This document shows, piece by piece, positions 7,906-16,843 of a stretch of 64,000 bases of DNA. Made by a program: the position numbers and the translations under genes. This DNA is from RGIG2041 sp045546315. GTDB taxonomy: Bacteria > Bacillota > Clostridia > UBA1381 > UMGS1253. Under the pieces are notes generated by a model. The model worked only from the letters and a program-made list of their open reading frames with translations. It did no database searches and was not told where the DNA came from. Each line of letters opens with the position of its first letter. Position 1 is the first letter of the stretch. The DNA is taken from assembly GCA_045546315.1 (NCBI GenBank), contig JAZQCN010000059.1, positions 136,583-200,582 of the forward strand, given 5' to 3'.

Positions 7906-9573
7906 ATGAAAACAGATATTGAAATCGCACAAAGCGTGCAAATGCAGCACATCCGCGATATTGCCGCAGTGGCAGGCGTCGAGGACAAGTATCTCGAGCA
8001 GTACGGCAACTACAAGGCAAAGGTGGATTTGTCTTTGTTGAAAGCGTGCCCGAAAAAGGACGGCAAGCTCGTTTTGGTAACTGCCATTTCTCCGACGCCG
8101 GCAGGTGAGGGTAAAACCACAACCACCATCGGCCTGGCAGACGGCTTAAAGAAAATCGGCAAAAATGTTATGGTTGCTCTGCGTGAGCCTTCGCTCGGCC
8201 CGGTCTTCGGCGTGAAGGGCGGTGCTGCAGGCGGCGGTTATGCACAGGTTGTACCGATGGAGGACATTAACCTCCACTTCACCGGCGATTTTCACGCCAT
8301 CGGTGCTGCAAACAATCTGCTTGCCGCTATGCTGGACAACCACATTTACCAGGGCAATGCTTTAAATATTGACCCGCGCCGCATCACCTGGAAGCGCTGC
8401 GTGGATATGAACGACCGTCAGCTCCGCTTTGTAACCGACGGTCTCGGCGGCCGCGTCAACGGTGTACCGCGTGAGGACGGCTATGACATTACGGTTGCCT
8501 CCGAAATTATGGCGGTGCTCTGCCTGGCAAGCTCGATTACCGACTTAAAGGAAAGACTTTCCCGCATTATCGTCGGCTATACCTACGATGAACAGCCGGT
8601 AACCGCAGGTCAGCTCAACGCCGCAGGCGCAATGTGCGCACTGTTGAAGGATGCACTCAAGCCGAATCTTGTACAGACGCTTGAGGGCACACCGGCATTC
8701 GTGCACGGCGGTCCGTTTGCAAATATTGCGCACGGCTGTAACTCCGTTATCGCAACGAAAATGGCAATGAAGCTTGGCGATTATGCCATCACGGAAGCAG
8801 GCTTCGGTGCAGATTTAGGTGCGCAGAAATTTTTAGATATCAAATGCCGCTTCGCAGGCTTAAAGCCGTCGGCGGTTGTGATTGTAGCAACCATTCGCGC
8901 GCTGAAGATGCACGGCGGTGTTGCAAAAACAGATTTGAACACAGAAAACCTCGTAGCGCTGGAGGCAGGCCTTCCGAACCTTCTGCGCCATGTATCCAAC
9001 ATCAAAAATGTATACAATCTGCCGGCAGTTGTTGCCGTAAACCGTTTCCCGACAGATACCGAAGCAGAAATTGAGCTTGTTATCGAAAAATGCAAGGCGC
9101 TCGGCGTAAATGTTGTGCTCTCCGAGGTATGGGCAAAGGGCGGCGAAGGCGGCATGGCGCTTGCAGAAGAGGTAGTTCGCCTCTGCGAGCAGGAAAGCAA
9201 CTTCACCTTCTCCTATGCAGACGAGCTCTCGATTGAAGAAAAAATCGAAGCGATTGTAAAGCGCATTTACGGCGGCAACGGCGTAAACTTTACACCGGCA
9301 GCAAAGAAGGAAATTGCAAAGCTGACACAGCTCGGCTTCAGCTCTATGCCGATTTGTATGGCAAAAACGCAGTACAGCTTCTCCGATGATATGACCAAGC
9401 TCGGTGCGCCGGAAAACTTCACCGTGACCGTGCGTAATGTAAAGGTGTCTGCAGGCGCAGGCTTCATCGTAGCGCTGACCGGCGATATTATGACGATGCC
9501 GGGGCTGCCGAAGCTTCCGGCTGCAGAGCGCATTGATGTCGATGAAAACGGCGTCATCAGCGGACTGTTTTAA
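7906..9573 (+). CDS. fhs: Formate--tetrahydrofolate ligase
   Basis: A 555-residue enzyme making 10-formyl-THF from formate, THF and ATP, used for purines and one-carbon supply and, in acetogens, the Wood-Ljungdahl methyl branch. The P-loop TPAGEGKTTTTIG starts near residue 65, and the signature GVKGGAAGGGYAQVVPMED follows. Length matches the family (about 555). GGGAGG lies 8 bases before the ATG. No other Wood-Ljungdahl gene is next to it, so the ordinary folate role is the safer reading. Confidence 0.97.
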   Translation: MKTDIEIAQSVQMQHIRDIAAVAGVEDKYLEQYGNYKAKVDLSLLKACPKKDGKLVLVTAISPTPAGEGKTTTTIGLADGLKKIGKNVMVALREPSLGPVFGVKGGAAGGGYAQVVPMEDINLHFTGDFHAIGAANNLLAAMLDNHIYQGNALNIDPRRITWKRCVDMNDRQLRFVTDGLGGRVNGVPREDGYDITVASEIMAVLCLASSITDLKERLSRIIVGYTYDEQPVTAGQLNAAGAMCALLKDALKPNLVQTLEGTPAFVHGGPFANIAHGCNSVIATKMAMKLGDYAITEAGFGADLGAQKFLDIKCRFAGLKPSAVVIVATIRALKMHGGVAKTDLNTENLVALEAGLPNLLRHVSNIKNVYNLPAVVAVNRFPTDTEAEIELVIEKCKALGVNVVLSEVWAKGGEGGMALAEEVVRLCEQESNFTFSYADELSIEEKIEAIVKRIYGGNGVNFTPAAKKEIAKLTQLGFSSMPICMAKTQYSFSDDMTKLGAPENFTVTVRNVKVSAGAGFIVALTGDIMTMPGLPKLPAAERIDVDENGVISGLF

Positions 9574-9588
9574 AACTTATCAGCAAAT

Positions 9589-9627
9589 AAAAAACGCATT
9601 ATCAGCAACGGATAATGCGTTTTTTTA
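9589..9627. terminator. Bidirectional terminator between fhs and the FAD oxidoreductase
   Basis: ACGCATTATC and GATAATGCGT form the stem, with A and T runs on both flanks, between converging genes. Confidence 0.88.
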
Positions 9628-9628
9628 T

Positions 9629-10900
9629 TTAATCAATTACTGCGCCGTTTTCCTTCAGCTTTGCCTGCAGAGCCTTGATGTCTACCTTTTCCACATCAAA
9701 ATCGCCGCTCTTTACAGCAATTGCCGCAGCTGTGCCCGCTGCTTCGCCTAAGCAGCAGCAAATCGGCATAATGCGGTATGACGCCTGCGCCTCATGGGTA
9801 GAAGAAATGCATCTGCCGGCAACGAGCAAATTCGTCATCTTGTTCGGCACAAGACTTCTGTAGGGGATAGTGTAGTACTCGCCCGGTTTAAAGTAATGGT
9901 GGCTCGTACCGCTGCCCTCCGGATTGTGGATATCAATATCATAATTGCAGGTTGCAATCGAATCCTCAAATCGCGTGCAGGCAAGCAGGTCCTCCTGCGT
10001 CAGCACATATTTGCCGATAATCATACGACTCTCACGCACGCCGATTTGTGCCGCCGTGCTCATAATTGCCGCATTTTTAAACGATGCAAAGTTTTCTTTT
10101 AAAAAGTCAAACAGCTCAAACACCTGCTCACGCGCATCCAGCTCGGCAAGCGTAATATCCCGCCCATCCGTCGGGTTGCGCTTCACCACACGCGTAGAGT
10201 TAAAGTGGATAACGCCGTCAATGAGCGTGTAGAAGGTCAATACATCCTCGCGGATGTTTTTAATTCTGCCGTTTGCCTGCGCCTCTTTATAGACCGTATT
10301 CATTATCTGACGGTCCTTCTTAAACTGCTCCATATCCACATTTACTACGCGGAAGCACAGCGTCATCGGTTGGCAAAGATTGTCTGCCTCGCGTCCAAGT
10401 CTGTACGGACAACCGCTCATCACAGCGATATCCGCATCGCCGGTACAGTCGATAAACACATCCGCCGCATAGGTCACATTGCCGGACTTGTTTACGACGG
10501 TAAGTGATTTGATTTTATCGCCGTCGGTTTCACAGCTGTGAATATAAGAATTAAACAAAATATCAATGTTTTCTTTTAAAACCATTCGGTTTAAAACCAG
10601 CTTTAAATATTCCTCGTGAAAACCCAAATCCGTATCATTTACCGGTTTAGTTGCATTAAATTTCGCAAGCTCCGCATTGATTTCGGAAAAAATACCGGCT
10701 GCCAGAATTTTCTTTTGCTTCGTTTCCGGGCAGATTGTCCAATACAGCATATACGGATTTACAAGGCAGTTTGCCGCCGCACCGCCGAAGCTGTTGCCCT
10801 TGTCGATTATAAGCACCTTTGCGCCGCCGCGCGCCGCAGAAATTGCTGCTGCCGCACCTGCAAAGCCGCCACCGGCTACAATTACATCATATTTTGTCAT
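9629..10900 (-). CDS. FAD-dependent oxidoreductase (FAD_oxidored type)
   Basis: A 423-residue flavoprotein. The Rossmann motif AGGGFAGAAAAISAARGG is at residues 9-26 and the FAD contact IDKGNSFGG follows. The C-terminal AGRCISSTHEAQASYR and CCCLGEAAGTAAAIAV segments are typical of the PF12831 group. Substrates are usually unknown; some members act on sugars or polyols, others are thioredoxin-reductase-like. The start at 10898-10900 has AAGGAG 8 bases upstream. It follows the BMC locus on the same strand but is cut off from it by a terminator, so a link to the microcompartment is only a possibility. Confidence 0.85.
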   Translation of the reverse strand: MTKYDVIVAGGGFAGAAAAISAARGGAKVLIIDKGNSFGGAAANCLVNPYMLYWTICPETKQKKILAAGIFSEINAELAKFNATKPVNDTDLGFHEEYLKLVLNRMVLKENIDILFNSYIHSCETDGDKIKSLTVVNKSGNVTYAADVFIDCTGDADIAVMSGCPYRLGREADNLCQPMTLCFRVVNVDMEQFKKDRQIMNTVYKEAQANGRIKNIREDVLTFYTLIDGVIHFNSTRVVKRNPTDGRDITLAELDAREQVFELFDFLKENFASFKNAAIMSTAAQIGVRESRMIIGKYVLTQEDLLACTRFEDSIATCNYDIDIHNPEGSGTSHHYFKPGEYYTIPYRSLVPNKMTNLLVAGRCISSTHEAQASYRIMPICCCLGEAAGTAAAIAVKSGDFDVEKVDIKALQAKLKENGAVID

Positions 10901-10999
10901 ACAACCACTCCTTACGGCATTATTATACCGCACCGCAAACCTATTGTCTTTAAATAAGCATACATAAAAATGAGTGATTTGTGCAAATTCTGCCACAAT

Positions 11000-11032
11000 A
11001 AAAAACCCTTTTCAACTCGAAAAGGGTTTTTT
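11000..11032 (-). terminator. Terminator of the BMC operon
   Basis: AACCCTTTT/AAAAGGGTT stem with a seven-base loop and T run, reaching the deoR-type stop codon. Confidence 0.85.
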
Positions 11033-11795
11033 AATCAACCGTGATTACCTCTACGCCTTCATCGGCCAGCTTACGCTCAAATTCTGCGCCGAGCGAGCCC
11101 TCCGAGATGATGTAGTCAATTTGCGAAAAGCGCGCCAAACGCTCAAATCCGACTCTGCCGTGCTTAGACTTGTCGCAAACATAGTACTTTGTACCGGCAT
11201 TTTTAAGCATACACTGCTTTACGCCGTATTCCTGCTCGTTGCTCTCCAGGATTCCGGCTATCTCTGAGATACCGCGGCTGGAGAAAAACATTTTATCTGC
11301 AAAATACTTTTCCGAAATTTCATTCTGTGCACCGATACCCACAAAGGATTGGTTGTTGCTCACCAAGCCGCCTACACCGATGACCTTTAAGTCCGGCAAA
11401 CCCGCAAGCTCATTGATAATACGCAGGGAATTGGTTACAACCGTAATATTTTTAAGGTGTTTCAATTCCTTTGAAATGTAGAAGGTTGTGGTGGATGCAT
11501 CTAAAAAGATTGTATCGCCCGGCAAAATGTGCTTTGCTGCCTCTACAGCAAGACGCGCCTTTGCTTCGGTATTTAAATTCTTTCTTGTTTCCAGTGAATA
11601 CTCGTAATTCGTACCGCTGATCGGCACAGCGCCGCCGTGCGTACGCAAAAGCACTTCTTTCTTTTCAAGCTTTTCCAAATCGCGGCGCACCGTTTCCTCC
11701 GTCACGCCAAGCTCAGAAGCAAGCTGACTTACGAACACGGAGCCGTTTGTCTTCAGCTTTTCAATGATTCTGTTTTGTCTTTCCAAGGCAAACAT
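11031..11795 (-). CDS. DeoR-family transcriptional regulator
   Basis: A 254-residue regulator. The N-terminal winged helix (VSQLASELGVTEETVRRDLEKLE) is at residues 22-44, the TRTHGGAV-type hinge follows, and the C-terminal DeoRC sugar-phosphate sensor contains the IFLDASTTTFYI segment. DeoR proteins of fucose/rhamnose and deoxysugar pathways are typically repressors relieved by a phosphorylated sugar. It is the last gene of the BMC run, 36 bases after pduL, with AAAGGAGG before the start. The 13-bp palindrome inside the aldolase promoter is a candidate operator. Confidence 0.9.
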   Translation of the reverse strand: MFALERQNRIIEKLKTNGSVFVSQLASELGVTEETVRRDLEKLEKKEVLLRTHGGAVPISGTNYEYSLETRKNLNTEAKARLAVEAAKHILPGDTIFLDASTTTFYISKELKHLKNITVVTNSLRIINELAGLPDLKVIGVGGLVSNNQSFVGIGAQNEISEKYFADKMFFSSRGISEIAGILESNEQEYGVKQCMLKNAGTKYYVCDKSKHGRVGFERLARFSQIDYIISEGSLGAEFERKLADEGVEVITVD

Positions 11796-11831
11796 AAGTC
11801 AGCCTCCTTTCCGAAATATTTTTATACGCTC

Positions 11832-12479
11832 TTATTTTTTATGCACAATACGCACCAAATTTCCGTTTTTCAATGCTGCGGAGTTTGCATCATCCGTATC
11901 AATATGCATTTCCACATTGAAGTCATCACGAACACGCACCTGCACATCGTAAAACTTGGTCGGCTTTTCGCCTTCAACCATTACATCCACATAATCGCCG
12001 TCTGCAATGCCGTGACGCTCTGCATAGGACGGAGTGAGATGAATATGGCGGTTGGCAATAATTACGCCTTCCTTCAAGTAAATACTGCCCTTCGGACCGA
12101 CAAGCACAAGACTTGCAGAGCCCTTGATGTCACCGGACGGACGCACCGGCGGGCTTACTTTGAGCACGAAGGTATCCGTTCTCGAAATCTCCACCTGCGT
12201 ATTTTTTCTGACCGGACCAAGCACGCGCACATTTTCAATCGCACGCAGCGACGGCCCGACTAAGGTTACAACCTCTTCGCAGGCAAATTCTCTGCCCATC
12301 AGCGTCTTTTTCTTTGTCAGCTCGTAGCCCTTGCCGAACAAAATCTCCATATCCTCCTGCGACAAATGGACATGGCGCTGCGAAACGCCGATTTTAATTT
12401 CTTCATTTTTATCTTTTTTGTATTCTGCCAAAATCTGACTTACGGCAGCTTCAATTTTTGCTACATCGATTTCTGCCAT
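11832..12479 (-). CDS. pduL: Phosphate propanoyltransferase PduL
   Basis: 215 residues. It converts propionyl-CoA and phosphate to propionyl-phosphate and CoA inside the compartment, so CoA is recycled for the aldehyde dehydrogenase. The two zinc-binding PduL repeats are recognised by SQRHVHLS and NRHIHLTP and the later MHIDTDDANSA. The N-terminus (IDVAKIEAAVSQILAEY, residues 4-20) is an amphipathic helix of the encapsulation-peptide type, followed by a charged linker. GGAGG precedes the ATG. It lies 3 bases after a tandem shell protein gene. Confidence 0.93.
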   Translation of the reverse strand: MAEIDVAKIEAAVSQILAEYKKDKNEEIKIGVSQRHVHLSQEDMEILFGKGYELTKKKTLMGREFACEEVVTLVGPSLRAIENVRVLGPVRKNTQVEISRTDTFVLKVSPPVRPSGDIKGSASLVLVGPKGSIYLKEGVIIANRHIHLTPSYAERHGIADGDYVDVMVEGEKPTKFYDVQVRVRDDFNVEMHIDTDDANSAALKNGNLVRIVHKK

Positions 12480-12482
12480 TGC

Positions 12483-13124
12483 TTATGCCTCCAAATCGAA
12501 GAATTTCAGTAATTCCTTGTGCGGTCTTGCAATACATTCGCAACCGAAAATCTCACCGAGTACGCTCGCCTGCGCCTTACCGCTTTCAATTGCGGCTCTC
12601 ACAGCAGATACGCTGCCGGTAACAATCAAGGTTACCAGACGACCGCCGAGGCGCTTTTCCGTATGAATCAAGCGCACATCGCTTGTCTTCAGCATCGCGT
12701 CCAGTCCTTCAATCGAAGCAACCAACCCCTGCACCTCTAAGATACCCAGGCTGCCCTGATGACTGATTTCCGGTTCCGGCGCGCCGATTAAATTCTTCGG
12801 CAGCTTTTTATTATATTTATCCTTATTGATGTCCATGAGGTAGCCCATCTTTTCCGTATGCTCTGCCGGACGCGCAATAATGTGCGAAACAATGTACTTG
12901 TTCTGCGACTTTGCATAGTCCACACCGGCATCCAGTGCTGCGCGCACTGCTGCTACATCGCCCTCAAATTTCACAACCATAACCAACGGTGCGGGCACAT
13001 CGGTGCGAATCGGACGGTTACGGTCGAACGCAATCACCTTGACATCCGCTGTTTTTGCCACCAAATCGGCAACACAGAGCGCTGTTGTGAAGCTGTATAC
13101 CTCAATCAATCCCAATGCTTTCAT
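12483..13124 (-). CDS. BMC-T tandem-domain shell protein
   Basis: A 213-residue protein with two BMC domains: residues 1-95 starting MKALGLIEVYSF and residues 120-205 starting GSLGILEVQGLVASIEGLD, which forms a trimeric pseudohexamer. The pores of such trimers are thought to pass larger metabolites or cofactors. The domains are joined by a long, charged linker (near 95-118) with NKDKYNKKLPKN. The order of domains is the ordinary, non-permuted one. AAGGAG lies 9 bases before the start. It is flanked by pduL and the aldehyde dehydrogenase. Confidence 0.92.
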   Translation of the reverse strand: MKALGLIEVYSFTTALCVADLVAKTADVKVIAFDRNRPIRTDVPAPLVMVVKFEGDVAAVRAALDAGVDYAKSQNKYIVSHIIARPAEHTEKMGYLMDINKDKYNKKLPKNLIGAPEPEISHQGSLGILEVQGLVASIEGLDAMLKTSDVRLIHTEKRLGGRLVTLIVTGSVSAVRAAIESGKAQASVLGEIFGCECIARPHKELLKFFDLEA

Positions 13125-13137
13125 AACTCGTTACTCC

Positions 13138-14535
13138 TTAGATAATGTGGAAACTGTCCACAAGCACGCATCTTCTCTGTCTTGTGAAGGAATGTGCCGC
13201 TGTGAGACCTTCGCCCGTCGGGCCGGCAATCGTAAATGTGGTATAGCCCTCACCACCTGCACCAATGCCTGCATAGGACGGCGCGTTCTTAACGAAAATC
13301 GTTGTTTCAACTGCCTTTGCAAAATTGGAAAGGTTGTCGATATTCTTGGAATGAATATGTGCGCTGTGGCGGTTACCGTGCTCTGCCTGTACAGCGAGTG
13401 CAATCGCTTCTTCAATGTTGCTTACACGCACAATTGCCAGAATCGGCATCATCATTTCTACCTGTACAAACGGATGACTTGCGTCTGTTTCACAAATGAT
13501 GAGTCTTGCATCGGATTCAATGCCGAGCGCCTTTAAGAACTTGCCGGCATCCTTGCCAACCCATTTTTTATTGATATCGTACTTGCCGTCCTTTTCAACA
13601 AGTGCGATGCTCTTGAGCTTTTCTACCTGATCGCCGGTCAGGCGGTACGCACCGTTTTCAACCATATGACTCATCAGTCGGTCTGTAATATTATCAAATG
13701 CAAAGCATTCCTTTTCTGCAATACACGGCAGGTTGTTGTCAAAGCTTGCGCCTGCAACGATATCCTTCGCCGCCTTTTCAATGTCTGCAGTATCGTCAAC
13801 GATAACCGGCGGGTTACCTGCACCTGCGCCGATTGCCTTTTTACCGGAGGAAAGCAGCATCTTTACAACGCCCGGGCCGCCGGTTGCTACGAGCATACGC
13901 ACAATCGGGGATTTCACCATCTCATCAGAGGTTTCGCGTGTCGGTGCTGCAACCGATACAGCAACATTTTCCGGGCCGCCTGCCTCGAGTACAGCGCGGT
14001 TAATCAGATCTACTGCATAGTTTGCTGTACGGCAGGCATTCGGATGCGGATTAAATACAACCGCGTTACCGCCTGCAATCATACCCATACTGTTGCAGAT
14101 AACCGTCTCACTCGGGTTGGTCGACGGTGTAATCGAGCCGATAACGCCGAACGGCGCCATCTCTACAAGCGTCATACCGCAGTCACCGGTGCGCACAGAC
14201 GGAGATAAATCCTCCGTGCCCGGTGTTTTATCTGCCACGAGCATATGCTTGATGATTTTATCGCTCACTCTGCCCATACCGGTTTCTTCCACGCCGAGCT
14301 TTGCCATATTCTCTGCTTCCGCACGGGTGTACTCACGGATTTTTGCAATCATCTTCTCACGCTGCTCTACACTGTAGCCGCGCAGCTGCTTATATGCCGT
14401 ATCTACCGCAGCCAAAGCTTCACTCATCGTGTCGAACACGCCCTTTAAGCGCTTTTCCGATGCCGGAGCCGTGCTGCCCTGCATAGATTTAATTACATTT
14501 GCAACAATTTCGCTGATATACTTTTCGTTTTGCAT
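13138..14535 (-). CDS. CoA-acylating aldehyde dehydrogenase (PduP/EutE type)
   Basis: A 465-residue enzyme oxidising propanal to propionyl-CoA with NAD+. The catalytic cysteine is in NNLPCIAEKE. The substrate and cofactor region includes GVIGSITPSTNPSE, as in PduP and EutE. The N-terminus (MQNEKYISEIVANVIKSMQG) is an amphipathic helix of the cargo-targeting type, separated from the enzyme by a short linker. The ATG at 14533-14535 is preferred because GAGGTGA lies 5 bases upstream; an in-frame GTG 9 bases earlier is inside that site. It is the central cargo enzyme of the locus. Confidence 0.94.
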   Translation of the reverse strand: MQNEKYISEIVANVIKSMQGSTAPASEKRLKGVFDTMSEALAAVDTAYKQLRGYSVEQREKMIAKIREYTRAEAENMAKLGVEETGMGRVSDKIIKHMLVADKTPGTEDLSPSVRTGDCGMTLVEMAPFGVIGSITPSTNPSETVICNSMGMIAGGNAVVFNPHPNACRTANYAVDLINRAVLEAGGPENVAVSVAAPTRETSDEMVKSPIVRMLVATGGPGVVKMLLSSGKKAIGAGAGNPPVIVDDTADIEKAAKDIVAGASFDNNLPCIAEKECFAFDNITDRLMSHMVENGAYRLTGDQVEKLKSIALVEKDGKYDINKKWVGKDAGKFLKALGIESDARLIICETDASHPFVQVEMMMPILAIVRVSNIEEAIALAVQAEHGNRHSAHIHSKNIDNLSNFAKAVETTIFVKNAPSYAGIGAGGEGYTTFTIAGPTGEGLTAAHSFTRQRRCVLVDSFHII

Positions 14536-14603
14536 ATTCTTCACCTCATAACAGAGTGTTAATTCACTTGATTTATGCGGGCGATTCTTGAATCGCCCCT
14601 ACT

Positions 14604-15152
14604 TTAAAGGATGGATTTCCATAAGTCCTTATCCGGATTTGCAATCACGCGGCTGTCTAAGTAGAAGCCGTCGTCTGCGATTTGTGCCTTTGCTTGCTCG
14701 ATGGCTGCCTGCACGGCTGCAACGCTGCCGGTCAGCATCATATACGATTTACCGCACATACCCTTTGCGATACGCAGCTCCAAAAGTTTAACAATCGCGG
14801 TTTTTGCCGCCAAATCCGCTGCAACAATAATGGACGCTGCGGAGTAGGTTTCCAGAACGCCGAGTGCAGCAACCTCACCGGGGTCGGTTGCACCGTAGAT
14901 TGCAGGGAAGATATCCTCGTGCGGATTGCCGAGCACGAAGCTGTCAATCAGCTTGCCCTCTGCAAAGCGTTCCGCACTGTCGACCGCTGCTCTGACGGCA
15001 CTTAAATCGCCCTGAATCAAAACGATGTACTTGCCGGGGCAGACCGTCTGTGCCTCGATAATTTCCACCGCTGCGGTTTTAATCATCAAATCCGCGCCTG
15101 CAACACCGGCGGAAACTGTATTAAATTCTGCCATTCCGATTGCTTTACTCAT
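14604..15152 (-). CDS. BMC-T shell protein, PduT-like
   Basis: 182 residues with two BMC domains (about 1-88 and 95-180). The first domain carries TVCPGKYIVLI, matching the region of PduT where a cysteine at the trimer axis binds a [4Fe-4S] cluster. This would give an electron-conducting pore, and the next gene upstream is an RnfC/PduS-like electron carrier, as in the pdu operon. Its ATG overlaps the RnfC stop (ATGA), so the two are translationally coupled. AAAGGAA precedes the start. Confidence 0.92.
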   Translation of the reverse strand: MSKAIGMAEFNTVSAGVAGADLMIKTAAVEIIEAQTVCPGKYIVLIQGDLSAVRAAVDSAERFAEGKLIDSFVLGNPHEDIFPAIYGATDPGEVAALGVLETYSAASIIVAADLAAKTAIVKLLELRIAKGMCGKSYMMLTGSVAAVQAAIEQAKAQIADDGFYLDSRVIANPDKDLWKSIL

Positions 15153-16486
15153 TTCTTCGTTCCTTTCAATACGATTGCATCGTCCGTAATCTTCACAATC
15201 TCACCGTCCATCGGTGCGTGAATCGGGAGGGAGAGTGCATTTTCTGCCGCCGCGGCAATGACCTGACCGGCCTTGACGCTGTCACCCTTTTTCACAATCG
15301 CGACTGCCGGCTTACCGATGTTCTGTAAAAAGCTGATGCGCAGCTGTGCCGGCTTATATTCTGTAGTCTGTATCGGTGCATCCACATCGTATTTTTCAAG
15401 ATTCAATCTTGCAATCAAACGACGCATCGGCACCTTTCTATATTCTCGCTCCGGTTTTGCGGAGCCGTTGTTTTCAACGAGAGCAGGGCGGATACCGTTT
15501 TTAGCAAAGCCCATCTTCGCTTCACCGAGAAGCGAACGCGGATTCAAGCCCTGAATACACGAATACATTTCGCAAAGTCCGCACTGGGAGCAATACAGCG
15601 CGCCGAGCACTGCTTCGGTATTTTGTGCATCCCCGAAGCTGACCGCACGCATAAAATCGCTCGGTGCAATCGGATGCCCCAAAAGATTTCTCGGGCAAAG
15701 ATCCGTACACCCTCTGCACTGACAGCAGGTGCTCATCGTGCGTGCAACGCTGACCTTGGTCTTTTGCATTCTTTTTTGGATAATATAGTGATTCTGCGGC
15801 ATAATGAGAATGCCGTTTGTTGTTTTTGTCACCGTATCGGACGAATTTGCAATGTGTCCCGTCATCGGGCCGCCCGCAAAATATACCGCATCCTCCACGG
15901 TTGCACCGCCGCAAAGCTGCACAAGCTCGTCAAACCTTGTGCCGAGCGGTACACGATAGGTTGCCGGCTTTTTCACTTCTCCGGCGACGGTAACATACTT
16001 ATGTGTTACGACTTTGTTTTCTTCTAAAGCCAGGTGCATATTCAGCACCGTTTCAACATTATATACAACGCAGCCGACTGCTGCCGGAATGCCGCCTGCC
16101 GGAACGATTCTCCCGGTCGCCTCGTAGACAGTGATGACCTCATCGCCTGCAGGGTAGACCTCCTCTAACAGGCAAATCTGCCCGCGCGCATAATCCCGAA
16201 GCACCGCATTTGCCGCGTCCACCGTTTTTTTATACGCACCCTTCACGGCTACGATAAAGCGCTCTGCCTTTAATGCCGTACAAATGGTATCTAAGGTTGC
16301 AATGATTTCATCTGCGTGCTGCTCCAAAAGCTGACGATGCAGCTTAAAAAGCGGCTCACACTCGGCACAGTTTAAAATCACCGTGTCGATATTTTCGCCA
16401 AGCTTTGCATAAGCAGGGAAGCCCGCACCGCCGCAACCGGCAATACCGTTTTTTTGTAAAATTGTCTTAAGGCTTGTTATTTCCAT
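15149..16486 (-). CDS. RnfC/PduS-like iron-sulfur flavoprotein
   Basis: A 445-residue protein homologous to RnfC and PduS. It has the flavin/NADH-binding GGAGFPAYAKL region at residues 18-28, NCAECEPL after it, and two [4Fe-4S] motifs: CQCRGCTDLCP and CSQCGLCEMYSC. A C-terminal biotinyl/lipoyl-like barrel (about 375-445) is present. In B12-dependent Pdu systems PduS reduces cobalamin; here the dehydratase needs no B12, so transfer of electrons between NADH inside and a carrier outside, through the PduT-like pore, is more likely. The start has only a weak ribosome site and sits 6 bases after the EutN-like gene. Confidence 0.9.
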   Translation of the reverse strand: MEITSLKTILQKNGIAGCGGAGFPAYAKLGENIDTVILNCAECEPLFKLHRQLLEQHADEIIATLDTICTALKAERFIVAVKGAYKKTVDAANAVLRDYARGQICLLEEVYPAGDEVITVYEATGRIVPAGGIPAAVGCVVYNVETVLNMHLALEENKVVTHKYVTVAGEVKKPATYRVPLGTRFDELVQLCGGATVEDAVYFAGGPMTGHIANSSDTVTKTTNGILIMPQNHYIIQKRMQKTKVSVARTMSTCCQCRGCTDLCPRNLLGHPIAPSDFMRAVSFGDAQNTEAVLGALYCSQCGLCEMYSCIQGLNPRSLLGEAKMGFAKNGIRPALVENNGSAKPEREYRKVPMRRLIARLNLEKYDVDAPIQTTEYKPAQLRISFLQNIGKPAVAIVKKGDSVKAGQVIAAAAENALSLPIHAPMDGEIVKITDDAIVLKGTKK

Positions 16487-16492
16487 TCTTTA

Positions 16493-16750
16493 TCAGAGCT
16501 CCGAGCAATCGTCTACAATACCTACAATCGCAGCATCAATCGGGGCACCTTCTGCTCCGCCGACGCGCGCTGCGCTACCAAGTGCAACCAACACAATTTC
16601 ACCGATGCCTGCACCGATGTTGTCCGTTGCAACCAGATTTCCCGCCACCTTCATGCTTTTCAGCGGCTCAACAATCATAAATTTATTGCCGACTAAATTT
16701 TCATCCTTTCGCGTGGATACCACGCTGCCGATAACTTTACCGATAATCAT
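16493..16750 (-). CDS. BMC-P pentameric vertex protein (EutN/CcmL)
   Basis: An 85-residue single-domain EutN/CcmL protein (MIIGKVIGSVVSTRKDENL at the start; NIGAGIGEIVLVALGSAAR in the middle). Pentamers cap the twelve vertices of the shell, so it is needed in much smaller amounts than the hexamer proteins. AAAGGAG precedes the start. A strong GC hairpin lies between it and the upstream hexamer gene and may help set that ratio. Confidence 0.95.
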   Translation of the reverse strand: MIIGKVIGSVVSTRKDENLVGNKFMIVEPLKSMKVAGNLVATDNIGAGIGEIVLVALGSAARVGGAEGAPIDAAIVGIVDDCSEL

Positions 16751-16776
16751 AACTGTTCTCCTTTAAAGACCTAAGC

Positions 16777-16804
16777 TGTGCCCGCCGCCTGCGCGGCGGA
16801 CACA
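16777..16804 (-). other. GC-rich intercistronic hairpin
   Basis: On the minus strand TGTGTCCGCCGC pairs with GCGGCGGGCACA across a GCAG loop, a 12-bp stem with one wobble. AAAGAC and GTCTTT can add an outer pair. No T run follows, so it is not a classical terminator. Confidence 0.75.
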
Positions 16805-16843
16805 AATACTTATGTAGTCTTTGACCCTTTGAGTAAAATACTC

